Notes under the pieces: model-generated
The model's database searches: none
Seen by the model: the letters and a program-made list of their open reading frames with translations, nothing else
What the model was told of the DNA's origin: nothing
In this document: positions 1 through 6,655 of the stretch, in pieces
Position numbering within the stretch: position 1 is the stretch's first letter
Layout: each line of letters begins with the position of its first letter
Origin: Clostridiales bacterium
GTDB taxonomy: Bacteria > Bacillota > Clostridia > Lachnospirales > Lachnospiraceae
Reading direction: 5' to 3'
NCBI GenBank assembly: GCA_021201535.1
Contig: JAJQEU010000017.1
Location: 4,472-46,317, forward strand
Length of the DNA stretch: 41,846 nucleotides
Position numbers and translations under genes: made by a program

Positions 1-430
1 TACAGAACAGGTAAAGGTGTCCGTCCCGGCATCTGTACAGGTAGCATCCACAGAATCGGTCAGTACATAGTTATGGACCCCCGTCGCCGGTATGATCTCT
101 GTATACTCATCCCCGCAGCGAGTACAGGTATATGTTACGGAACCGGAATCAACACATGTGGCATCAATTGTTTTCGTAGCTTCATAATCATGACCAGGTG
201 CTGCATCTGTTTCTACCGTATAGGAATCCCCGCATACAGAACAGGTAAAGGTGTCCGTCCCGGCATCTGTACAGGTAGCATCCACAGAAGCGGCCAGTTC
301 ATAGTTATGGACCCCCGTCGCCGGTATGATCTCTGTATATTCATCTGCACAGCGAGTGCAGGTATAAGTTACGGAACCGGAATCAACACATGTTGCATCT
401 ACAGTATTTGTCACTTCATAATCATGTTCT
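1..430 (-). repeat. 234-bp direct repeats encoding paired CxxC modules
   Basis: The sequence beginning at base 1 recurs at 235 with few changes, so the unit is 234 bp, or 78 residues. Each unit holds two different ~39-residue modules, one ending in TCTRC and GDEYTEIIPATGV and one in TCSVCGDSY. About 1.8 units lie inside the window and the array continues to the left. CxxC pairs could bind a metal or form disulfides; the sequence does not decide which. Near-identity between units suggests recent duplication. Confidence 0.85.
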
Positions 431-1266
431 GCGGAAGCGATGCCCTGCCAGTTCCCTGCATAGACTTCGTCGTCAGCTTTGCCGTAAGCGATTACTTTGT
501 CGGCGTTGCCGGACTTGATCGTGTTGCTGATGTAATACAATTTTCCGCGCCGTACAGCCAGAGTGTCCGTGTTGTCGCCGTCCCAGTCGCCGACCAGAAC
601 AGTATCAGAGGCCTTGCCGTAAGCGACTACATTGTCGGCATTACCGGATTTGATTGCGTTGCTGATGTAGTACATGTTGCCACGGCGTACCGCAAAAGTA
701 TCTGTGCCGTCGCCATCCCAGTCGCCGACCAGAACGGTATCGGTGGCTTTTCCGTAAGTGATCATCTTGTCGGCATCGCCGGATTTGATCGTGTTGCTGA
801 CGTAATACATGTTCCCACGCCGGACCGCGAGCGTGTCTTTCCCATCACCGTCCCAGTCGCCTACAAGTACTTCATCATCAGCCTTACCGTAGTATACGAC
901 TGAGTCGGCGTCACCGCCGGAGAAATCGTTCTTGAAATAGTATGTATTCCCACGCCGCACGCAGAGTGTGTCAATGCCATCACCGTCCCAATCACCTACA
1001 AGAACGGTATCTGTAGCTCTGCCATACGGCGTTGTGATGTCTGCATTTCCGTCGGAGAGACTGTACTTAAAGTAATACATGTTGCCCCTGCGCACGCAGA
1101 GAGTGTCCGGGTATGCTGTTTCGCACGGCGCGTTGACCGCAGCAGCATCTGCCTCCTGTAGCGGCATGTTTGCTACGCACAGCCCAAAAGCCATGGCGCC
1201 TGCCAGTGCGGCTGACAGGATGCTTCGACAGGCTCGTTTTGGTTTCGAGTTGTTAGTTTTTTTCAT
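1..1266 (-). CDS. Secreted repeat protein with GDWDGDG (FG-GAP/VCBS-like) and CxxC modules, partial
   Basis: The reading frame opens with ATG at 1266 on the minus strand, behind a GAGGAAGAG ribosome binding site, and stays open to base 1, so the C-terminus lies outside the window. The first ~43 residues are a signal peptide: a basic start (MKKTNNSKPKR), a hydrophobic stretch and a likely cleavage after ADA. Next come about five copies of a ~45-residue repeat with the core GDWDGDG(I/K/T)DTxxVRRGNxYY and a following SGxADxVxxYGKA segment. This Asp/Gly pattern is typical of calcium-binding FG-GAP/VCBS-like repeats. After these come alternating ~39-residue CxxC modules (TCTRC, TCSVC) of a kind often seen in Lachnospiraceae surface proteins. 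I infer an extracellular structural or adhesive protein. No catalytic domain is visible in the part present. The rhamnosidase-like gene at the right edge carries the same GDWDGDG repeat. Confidence 0.85.
   Translation of the reverse strand, partial: MKKTNNSKPKRACRSILSAALAGAMAFGLCVANMPLQEADAAAVNAPCETAYPDTLCVRRGNMYYFKYSLSDGNADITTPYGRATDTVLVGDWDGDGIDTLCVRRGNTYYFKNDFSGGDADSVVYYGKADDEVLVGDWDGDGKDTLAVRRGNMYYVSNTIKSGDADKMITYGKATDTVLVGDWDGDGTDTFAVRRGNMYYISNAIKSGNADNVVAYGKASDTVLVGDWDGDNTDTLAVRRGKLYYISNTIKSGNADKVIAYGKADDEVYAGNWQGIASAEHDYEVTNTVDATCVDSGSVTYTCTRCADEYTEIIPATGVHNYELAASVDATCTDAGTDTFTCSVCGDSYTVETDAAPGHDYEATKTIDATCVDSGSVTYTCTRCGDEYTEIIPATGVHNYVLTDSVDATCTDAGTDTFTCSV
445..1130 (-). repeat. GDWDGDG repeats (~45 residues each), left copy
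   Basis: About five tandem protein repeats of ~135 bp. Each contains GDWDGDG or a close variant, then DTxxVRRGNxYY, then an SGxAD...YGKA segment. The repeats closest to the CxxC modules are the most divergent; the last one degrades to AGNWQG. The same repeat type closes the window on the plus strand from about 41270. Confidence 0.85.
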
Positions 1267-1358
1267 AAAGCTCTTCCTCTCTTTTTGGGTTGATCCGGGT
1301 GATGTATATTTCCGGAATATTTAGTTTCCTGAAAGAATGTCCTGTGCATTCTGAATAT

Positions 1359-1387
1359 ATTTTAATCCATAGTCGCCTGAAGTGCAA
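1359..1387 (-). promoter_or_regulatory. Possible sigma-A promoter of the left-edge surface protein
   Basis: Read on the minus strand, TTGCAC and TAAAAT are separated by exactly 17 bases. The -10 box matches 5 of 6 consensus bases; the -35 box only 3. Transcription would begin about 85 bases before the start codon at 1266. This is a motif match only. Confidence 0.35.
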
Positions 1388-1536
1388 GGAGCATTTGAAG
1401 GAGTTTATTGACCGGATCCACTTTTAGGAGCTTATTTAGAGGGCGGGGTAACTGAATTGTCACCTGAAGAGTTGTGATTGAAGAAATGAAGATTCTGGGC
1501 ATATGATGTCATTAAGTAAAAAAATTGCACTTGTGA

Positions 1537-1566
1537 GAAAAAAAGCGGCAGGACCTGCCTGCCGCT
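1537..1566 (-). terminator. Rho-independent terminator of the short-chain dehydrogenase gene
   Basis: Perfect 9-bp inverted repeat AGCGGCAGG / CCTGCCGCT (1544-1552 and 1558-1566) with a 5-base loop. On the minus strand it is followed directly by a run of Ts (the A-run 1538-1544 on the plus strand). It lies 7 bases beyond the stop codon of the gene at 1573-2382, a textbook position. Confidence 0.9.
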
Positions 1567-1572
1567 CAATTC

Positions 1573-2382
1573 TTAATATGCGCTCCATCCGCCGTCAATC
1601 GTGAGTGTCTCACCGTTGACAAACGTAGCGTCGTCGCATGCCAGGAAGAGCGCCGCGCAGGCCACCTCTTCCGGCTGGCCGGAACGGGTTGCCCCGGCAT
1701 ATCCGGTGGTGGCTTTGCTCATTCCCAGTTTGCTCGGCTGCCTCATACCGGCTCCGATATTTGTCTGTGTATTACCCGGGCAGATGGCGTTGCAGCGTAT
1801 TCCGTGATCGCCGTACATAAAAGCGACATTTTTTGTCAGACCGACAACGCCAAATTTTGAAGTGGTGTAGGCACAGCCGCCTCTTCCTGCGCATAAGCCG
1901 GACAGAGACGCCGTGTTGATGATGACACCGCCTCTCTCATTTTCCAGAAAATACCGGACAGCTTTGCGGCAGCCGTACATGACACTGTTTAAATTGACAT
2001 TCATCAGACGCTCCCACACATCGTCTTCCATCTCGGCAATCGGGAGAAGATTATCCATGATACCGGCATTGTTCATCAGGATATCCATGGATCCGAATTC
2101 ACTCACTGCGTAGTCGATCATTGCTTCGACCTGAGCCCGGTCTGATACATTTACCTGGAAGATGCGCAGCGCATCCGCGTACTCCTGTAATTCTTCCTGC
2201 AGAGCCTGCAGGCTTTCCTGATTCATATCCGCTGCCACACATCTCGCTCCTTCCTGAAGGTAGCGCTCCAGTGTGCACTTTCCGATACCGGAACCTGCCC
2301 CGGTGATCACGGCCGTCTTACCTTTTAATGCCTGTCCGGTAAGCACGGATGTTCTTTTTTTTGAAGTCTGTAATTCACTCAT
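1573..2382 (-). CDS. Short-chain dehydrogenase/reductase (SDR), classical type
   Basis: A 269-residue Rossmann-fold oxidoreductase, normal length for classical SDRs plus an ~18-residue N-terminal lead. Visible motifs are the cofactor loop TGAGSGIG at residues 27-34, NNAG at 104-107, N130, and the catalytic set S159, Y172 and K176 (YTTSK). Asp52 at the end of the second beta strand favours NAD(H) over NADP(H). The C-terminus ends in the usual GGWS region. The start at 2382 follows a GAAAGGAAG ribosome binding site. It is transcribed away from the glycan locus, is monocistronic and has its own terminator, so it is probably unrelated to glycan synthesis. The substrate cannot be assigned; alcohols, steroids and sugars are all possible in this family. 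Confidence 0.93.
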   Translation of the reverse strand: MSELQTSKKRTSVLTGQALKGKTAVITGAGSGIGKCTLERYLQEGARCVAADMNQESLQALQEELQEYADALRIFQVNVSDRAQVEAMIDYAVSEFGSMDILMNNAGIMDNLLPIAEMEDDVWERLMNVNLNSVMYGCRKAVRYFLENERGGVIINTASLSGLCAGRGGCAYTTSKFGVVGLTKNVAFMYGDHGIRCNAICPGNTQTNIGAGMRQPSKLGMSKATTGYAGATRSGQPEEVACAALFLACDDATFVNGETLTIDGGWSAY

Positions 2383-2748
2383 GATTTATTTCTTCCTTTC
2401 ACAGATGTTGGCGCGCCGCGACAGCAGCGCATGTGTGTTTGATTTGTGTGATTATCATACATACAGATCCCATATCAGAAAATAACCAGAACAGATAATT
2501 TTTGAGGTACCAGCCAAACGGAGGTAAGGAACTGTCACGAAATTACCCGGGCATCTTGCACCGCCTGATATTCGAAAGAAATGTCCGTTAATGGACAAAA
2601 AACTTCCTTTTTTTGGAGAAAATCGGCATGTAAAATGACAACAGGCAACTATTCAGGACAGTACTTCGCATCTGCTGTGAAGTACGTATGTTGACGTAAA
2701 TTACGATAATAGTACATGATGCTATGCAGAATTCAGGAGGAATTTACA
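2383..2748. other. Divergent intergenic region between dehydrogenase and foldase genes
   Basis: No gene is supported. It must hold promoters in both directions, but none is clear. A TTGACG at 2691-2696 has no well-spaced -10 box. Two inverted repeats are present: a short one at 2583-2596 (TGTCC/GGACA) and a stronger one at 2661-2685. Confidence 0.55.
2661..2685. promoter_or_regulatory. Inverted repeat upstream of the foldase lipoprotein gene
   Basis: GTACTTCGCA and TGTGAAGTAC form a 10-bp inverted repeat with one G-T pair and a 5-base spacer, about 65 bases before the foldase start. The symmetry suits either a repressor operator or an RNA hairpin in the leader. No T-run follows, so a terminator is unlikely. 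Confidence 0.4.
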
Positions 2749-4029
2749 GTGAAAAAGAGAATGATAGCAGCGAGTCTTTCTTTGGCGCTGGCGGCGTCCA
2801 TGCTGACAGCATGCGGCTCGGATGATGATACGTTGGAAGTCAGCAGTGCGGAGACGGAGACATCTGAATCCGGAGATTCCGGTATCCCGCAGGAGGCATA
2901 TGACGATGTGGTCGCCTACCTCACGGATTCGGCGGTGAGCGCGGAGGATGTCGTTTACACGGTAAACGGGGTGGATATCACCGCTGCCGAATATTTTTAC
3001 TGGATCACTTATGAGGCTTATTCTTACAGCTACACGTATTACTACAGCTATTATTCCTATCCGGATCTGACGGCGGAGCTGGACGGGACTACCATGGCGG
3101 ATTATGTGCTGGAGGACGCATACTACTATGCCACATTGAACGCCGCGGTTTATTCGAAAGCTCTGGAAGCGGGGGTGACTCTCTCTGACGAGTATCAGGA
3201 GTCTTATGATTCCTATATACCGGACAGTATCACATCTCTGGGCGAGGATCTCTGGGATGAGGCGGTTGCCGCGGGCACGGTAGATGAGGACGAGTACGAC
3301 GAGGATGAGAAAGCGGCCTGGATTGAGGAGCAGGGAACGGAGGAGATGAACCTGTCCCTTCTGTATTATGGTACGACCAGGGAAGGTCTGGAGGAAATGT
3401 ACCTGCGCAATTATTATTATCAGCAGTATGAGAATATCCTGTTCGGTGAAGGCGGCGAGTATGAGATCACAGATGAGGATGTTGAGCATTATATCGAAGA
3501 GCAGGAAGTGCGCGCCTGCCGCTATATCCTGTTCGGCGATTCTTCGTCCTACGAGGATCTGACAGATGAGGAGAAGGCGGCGTATCTGGAACAGGCGGAA
3601 GCGTGCTATGCGGAGCTTTCCTCTCTCTCCGGAGATGAGCTGGACGAGGCGATTTCCGTTTACACAGCCGACAATCCGGACGGCAACACGACCGGTGAAC
3701 TTGTGTATGACAGCTCGGACACGGTTCTGGATGATTTTGAAACCCTTCTGGAGTCCCTGGATGAGGGCGGGATCGGCATGACCGGGGAGACGGAGGACGG
3801 TTATTATGTGGTCATCCGTGATTCCGTGACGGCGGATACCGGGTTTTCAAATTCATATACCGTGAAGGAGGAGTGCATCGATGCTGCCTATCAGGAGCTC
3901 ATTGCGCAGTGGGTATCTGAGATGGAAGTGGTGGACACCGGTGCGCTGGATGATTTCAGCGTGACGGATTTTATGGTCGCTCTGGACGCTCTGAGAGATG
4001 TCATTGACGGTGTGGAAAGCGATGAGTAA
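2749..4029 (+). CDS. PrsA/SurA-like peptidyl-prolyl isomerase (foldase) lipoprotein
   Basis: I place the start at GTG 2749, behind AGGAGG at 2736-2740, giving 426 residues. An upstream in-frame ATG at 2716 would put 11 residues before the signal peptide. The signal ends in a lipobox LTAC with Cys22 as the lipidated residue, so the mature protein is anchored on the outer face of the membrane. The sequence VVYTVNGVDITAAEYFYW matches the opening of SurA_N/PrsA-type chaperone domains. A later segment beginning RACRYILF and ending GYYVVIRDSV resembles a diverged parvulin (PpiC) domain. Role known for the family: folding of exported proteins. Two features stand out: a Tyr-rich stretch EAYSYSYTYYYSYYSYPDL and a very acidic composition. 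Whether the parvulin domain is active cannot be judged. Confidence 0.8.
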   Translation: MKKRMIAASLSLALAASMLTACGSDDDTLEVSSAETETSESGDSGIPQEAYDDVVAYLTDSAVSAEDVVYTVNGVDITAAEYFYWITYEAYSYSYTYYYSYYSYPDLTAELDGTTMADYVLEDAYYYATLNAAVYSKALEAGVTLSDEYQESYDSYIPDSITSLGEDLWDEAVAAGTVDEDEYDEDEKAAWIEEQGTEEMNLSLLYYGTTREGLEEMYLRNYYYQQYENILFGEGGEYEITDEDVEHYIEEQEVRACRYILFGDSSSYEDLTDEEKAAYLEQAEACYAELSSLSGDELDEAISVYTADNPDGNTTGELVYDSSDTVLDDFETLLESLDEGGIGMTGETEDGYYVVIRDSVTADTGFSNSYTVKEECIDAAYQELIAQWVSEMEVVDTGALDDFSVTDFMVALDALRDVIDGVESDE

Positions 4030-4197
4030 TCGCTATAAAATTAGTTGTCAAAAATTCACAAAAAGGAGAATTTTGGAAGAGGCATAAAGTATGTCTGAAA
4101 AGTATTAAGAAATGATACCTGTGTTTCTTCCATCGAAGATACATCGGCGGTATGTCGTTGCAACTGGGAAGAAATGAAGCAAACATAAAAGGCAATT

Positions 4198-4217
4198 CGT
4201 CCGGCAGTTTCGCTGGA
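4198..4217. promoter_or_regulatory. Small hairpin next to the large leader hairpin
   Basis: GTCCGGC and GCTGGAC pair as a 7-bp stem with one G-T pair and a 6-base loop. It ends 3 bases before the much stronger hairpin at 4221-4256, so the two may form a paired RNA structure in the leader of the next gene. Confidence 0.35.
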
Positions 4218-4220
4218 CAA

Positions 4221-4256
4221 AAGAGACCCCGATGGTGTACACTGTCGGGGTCTCTT
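4221..4256. promoter_or_regulatory. Long perfect hairpin between the two lipoprotein genes
   Basis: AAGAGACCCCGA (4221-4232) and TCGGGGTCTCTT (4245-4256) are perfect complements. Two G-T and two Watson-Crick pairs extend the stem inward to a GTAC loop, about 16 bp in all. It lies 190 bases after the foldase gene and 46 bases before the next start. On the plus strand it is followed by AAAA rather than T; on the minus strand by only four Ts. It may be an imperfect terminator, a processing site or a leader element. Confidence 0.55.
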
Positions 4257-4302
4257 AAAAAGGAACTATCTCAAAAAGAAGCAGAAAGGCAGAATATAAA
4301 TT

Positions 4303-4938
4303 ATGAAAAACAGATTTTATCGCGGATTGACATTATGTCTTTGCTTATCAATGGGGATGGTAGTGCTGGCTTCCTGCGGCAGCGACGCCGGAACCGGAGA
4401 AGATGAGAACGGCACAGCCGCCGCGGAGAGCAGCGCTGAGACTGCGAGCAGCACGGAAGAAACCGGGATCAGTGCGGAGAGTGATGAATCAGAGGAGACA
4501 TGGCAGGTTATGACGCTGGAGGACAGCACAGAGATATCCGTGAGGGAGCTGGAAGAAGGGGCAACCGCCATTTACGGATATTATACCTGCGAAAATGACG
4601 GGTCTGCCTGGGCCTTCGGCGGCGATACGGTAGGAGTCGCCTATATCGATGAAGAGAGTAATCTGAGCGTGTATGTATACTCCATTGATTTTTATCAGAC
4701 GGAGGAGGACGAGGACGGTATGTATTACCTCTGTGCGCTTTTGAATAATGAGCAGGAGGGTGTGTCCACATGCTGGTATGTGATGAATGTGCTGGACAGC
4801 GACGGCAATACGACGGGTATGGTACTCCAGAATCCGGGTGATGAGGAAGAATATATTTATCTGACACTGGACAGTGCGGCGGACGAAACGGAAGAGAGTT
4901 CAGCGGCGGACGAAGCAGAAGAGAGCTCCGCGGAATAA
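4303..4938 (+). CDS. Small acidic lipoprotein of unknown function
   Basis: 211 residues. The signal peptide has a basic start, a hydrophobic core and a lipobox LASC with Cys25, so this is a membrane-anchored extracellular lipoprotein. Residues ~26-65 are a low-complexity Ser/Glu/Ala/Thr linker. Residues ~70-185 form a compact region with several Tyr/Trp beta-strand-like stretches (for example WQVMTLEDSTEISVREL and YYLCALLNNEQEG). The C-terminus returns to Glu/Ser/Ala-rich repeats (DETEESSAADEAEESSAE). I do not recognise the central domain. It precedes the glycan operon and follows the foldase; both are lipoproteins with similar acidic linkers, so a role at the cell surface is likely. The ribosome binding site (AGAAAGG) is modest. 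Confidence 0.75.
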   Translation: MKNRFYRGLTLCLCLSMGMVVLASCGSDAGTGEDENGTAAAESSAETASSTEETGISAESDESEETWQVMTLEDSTEISVRELEEGATAIYGYYTCENDGSAWAFGGDTVGVAYIDEESNLSVYVYSIDFYQTEEDEDGMYYLCALLNNEQEGVSTCWYVMNVLDSDGNTTGMVLQNPGDEEEYIYLTLDSAADETEESSAADEAEESSAE

Positions 4939-4957
4939 ATGAAAAGTAAAAGAATTC

Positions 4958-4986
4958 TTGCATCTGAACCGTAATGTTGTTATAAT
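4958..4986 (+). promoter_or_regulatory. Sigma-A-type promoter of the glycan operon
   Basis: TTGCAT (4958-4963) and a perfect TATAAT (4981-4986) are separated by exactly 17 bases. This predicts transcription from about 4993, with a ~70-base leader before the permease start at 5066. The leader ends in a strong GGAGGAG ribosome binding site. The -35 box matches only 3 of 6 consensus bases, so an activator may help. Confidence 0.65.
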
Positions 4987-5065
4987 GTCATGATGTATGT
5001 GGCAAGCAGATGTTTTTACTGACAGGACAGCCCGTACAGCAATGTGCGCGGCGGAGGAGTAAATT

Positions 5066-6481
5066 ATGTCGAAAAAGAAAAAACTGGCGGTTATAGTGGC
5101 AGTGATTCTTATGGTCGTACTGGATTATCTGATCTTTACCGGTTATCAGGTGTCTGTGAGTGAGCAGTCTGTGGAGGTTCATGTAACGCTGACCTCTGAT
5201 CAGGCACAGACCCTGCAGATATATTATCTGGAGTCTGAGGATGGCGCCGATGCGGAGTACAGTGAGAGTATGTCCGTGACGGCAGCCTATACGGAGGAGA
5301 ACACGGAGCAGGAAATGATTTTTTCTGTCCCCGCGGATGTGACGGCGCTACGATTTGATTTGGGTGAGGCGTCGGCTGTCACGGTTATCTCCGGGATGAA
5401 GATCGTTTACAAAGATGCGGAGATTGAACTTTCTCCGGAGAATCTGAGTGAAGTAAAGGATTCGAATGACATAGAGAACATTTCCTTCGGCTCGGACATT
5501 CAGATTGAATCGCTGAGCGGCGACCCGTACCTGATCTGGAATGCGGACGCGTGGAATATCACACAGATCGTGGAGGAGCAGAACATGGTCCGGAATGTGC
5601 TGATCCGGGTCGTACTGTGCGCAGGACTGGATTTTGTATTCATCATTCTGCTCTGCTTTTCCGGGATTCTGGGGAGCATTCCGAGAGAACTGATTGAAAA
5701 TCGAAAACTGATCTTCAGCCTTGCGAAAAACGATTTTAAGACAAAGTTCGCCGGCTCTTATCTGGGTATTTTCTGGGCTTTTGTTCAGCCCATTGTCACC
5801 GTCGTCTTATACTGGTTTGTTTTTGAAAAGGGACTGAAAGCGGGCGGCATCAATACCAGAGAGGGCATCACGGTTCCCTTTGTACTCTGGCTGATCGCCG
5901 GTCTGGTGCCGTGGTTTTTCTTTCAGGATTCCCTGAACGGCGGAGCGAATGCTCTGATCGAATACAATTATCTTGTAAAAAAAGTAGTATTTAAAATCAG
6001 CATACTGCCGGTCATCAAGGTTATATCGTCCCTGTTTGTGCATGTGTTTTTTGTGGCGTTTATGCTGGTGATGTATGTGATCATGGGATTCGGGATACAT
6101 TTGCCGTATATACAGATCATATATTATTCGTTCTGCGTGTTTGCGCTGTCACTGGGACTCAGCTATCTGACCAGTTCCATTGCGGTTTTTTTCCGGGATC
6201 TGACGCAGGTGATCAATATCATCCTGCAGGTCGGCACCTGGCTGACTCCGATCATGTGGAATTTTGACGGAATCGGTCTGCCGTCGGCTTTAAGATTCGT
6301 CTTTGAACTGAATCCGATGTTTTATGTCGTGCAGGGATATCGGTCCGCACTGATCGATATGGACTGGTTCTGGAATATGCCGGTGATGTCCTGTTATTTC
6401 TGGGGATTCGTCGTGGTCTGCTTTGTGATCGGAAGCGTTGTTTTTCGACGGCTGCAGGTGCATTTCGCGGATGTGTTGTAA
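5066..6481 (+). CDS. ABC-2 type glycan exporter permease (Wzm/TagG-like) with an extracellular insert domain
   Basis: 471 residues, almost twice the usual ~260. Residues ~207-471 are the normal Wzm/TagG permease, with the entry motif FSLAKNDFKTKFAGSYLGIF and six hydrophobic segments. In front is a unit this family usually lacks: TM helix 7-25, a beta-rich acidic region 27-175 that should lie outside the cell, and a second TM helix 176-200. With the ATPase encoded at 11129-12394 it should export a lipid-linked polysaccharide. The start follows GGAGGAG. The DUF2142-like gene at 35467 has the same TM / extracellular beta region / TM layout, suggesting a mobile accessory domain. Confidence 0.88.
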   Translation: MSKKKKLAVIVAVILMVVLDYLIFTGYQVSVSEQSVEVHVTLTSDQAQTLQIYYLESEDGADAEYSESMSVTAAYTEENTEQEMIFSVPADVTALRFDLGEASAVTVISGMKIVYKDAEIELSPENLSEVKDSNDIENISFGSDIQIESLSGDPYLIWNADAWNITQIVEEQNMVRNVLIRVVLCAGLDFVFIILLCFSGILGSIPRELIENRKLIFSLAKNDFKTKFAGSYLGIFWAFVQPIVTVVLYWFVFEKGLKAGGINTREGITVPFVLWLIAGLVPWFFFQDSLNGGANALIEYNYLVKKVVFKISILPVIKVISSLFVHVFFVAFMLVMYVIMGFGIHLPYIQIIYYSFCVFALSLGLSYLTSSIAVFFRDLTQVINIILQVGTWLTPIMWNFDGIGLPSALRFVFELNPMFYVVQGYRSALIDMDWFWNMPVMSCYFWGFVVVCFVIGSVVFRRLQVHFADVL

Positions 6482-6495
6482 ATGGGAGCCATATT

Positions 6496-6528
6496 CCTGT
6501 CAGAGCCGGCTCTGACGGGTGTATTTTT
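6496..6528 (+). terminator. Hairpin with short T-run after the permease gene
   Basis: GTCAGAGCC/GGCTCTGAC is a perfect 18-base palindrome (6499-6516). Flanking CCT/GGG pairs lengthen the stem to about 12 bp, and TTTTT follows at 6524-6528 after a short GTA spacer. It lies 15 bases after the permease stop. It could be a partial terminator lowering expression of downstream genes, or an mRNA 3' stabiliser. Confidence 0.5.
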
Positions 6529-6558
6529 CGGAACTGTTTTAGGGTGAATGGCAATCTA

Positions 6559-6628
6559 TCAGATGCATACGGAGTGGCTGCCTGCACAGTCCTGCATCTG
6601 ACGCAAATGAAACGACGAAATGTCGTTT
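6559..6628 (+). promoter_or_regulatory. Structured leader before the first methyltransferase gene
   Basis: Two inverted repeats follow one another: TCAGATGCA (6559-6567) with TGCATCTGA (6593-6601), perfect over 9 bp with a 25-base gap, and AAACGAC (6610-6616) with GTCGTTT (6622-6628), perfect over 7 bp with a 5-base loop. The second ends about 15 bases before the ribosome binding site. Together with the palindrome at 6496 this makes an unusually structured 130-base gap inside an operon. Confidence 0.45.
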
Positions 6629-6655
6629 TCTGTATTATGAGTGAGGAGAAATTTC

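Larger units (their letters stand above)
1267..1572. other. Intergenic stretch upstream of the left-edge surface gene
   Basis: No gene is supported here. It contains the downstream terminator of the dehydrogenase gene at 1537-1566, a possible minus-strand promoter at 1359-1387, and the ribosome binding site of the left-edge gene. Nothing else stands out between 1390 and 1530. Confidence 0.6.

Noticed and set aside
73-903. Long plus-strand open frame of 276 codons with repeating sequence
   Set aside because: It is the antisense of the CxxC and GDWDGDG repeats of the minus-strand surface gene; the repeats in the coding strand create it. It has no ribosome binding site, and the minus frame has a signal peptide and known motifs.
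2722-3489. Minus-strand open frame of 255 codons opposite the foldase gene
   Set aside because: Antisense of acidic and Tyr-rich codons gives the Ile/Arg/Val-rich product; there is no ribosome binding site or domain.
4152-4406. Small plus-strand frame across the leader hairpin
   Set aside because: Runs through the 16-bp hairpin and overlaps the lipoprotein start in another frame; no ribosome binding site or family resemblance.
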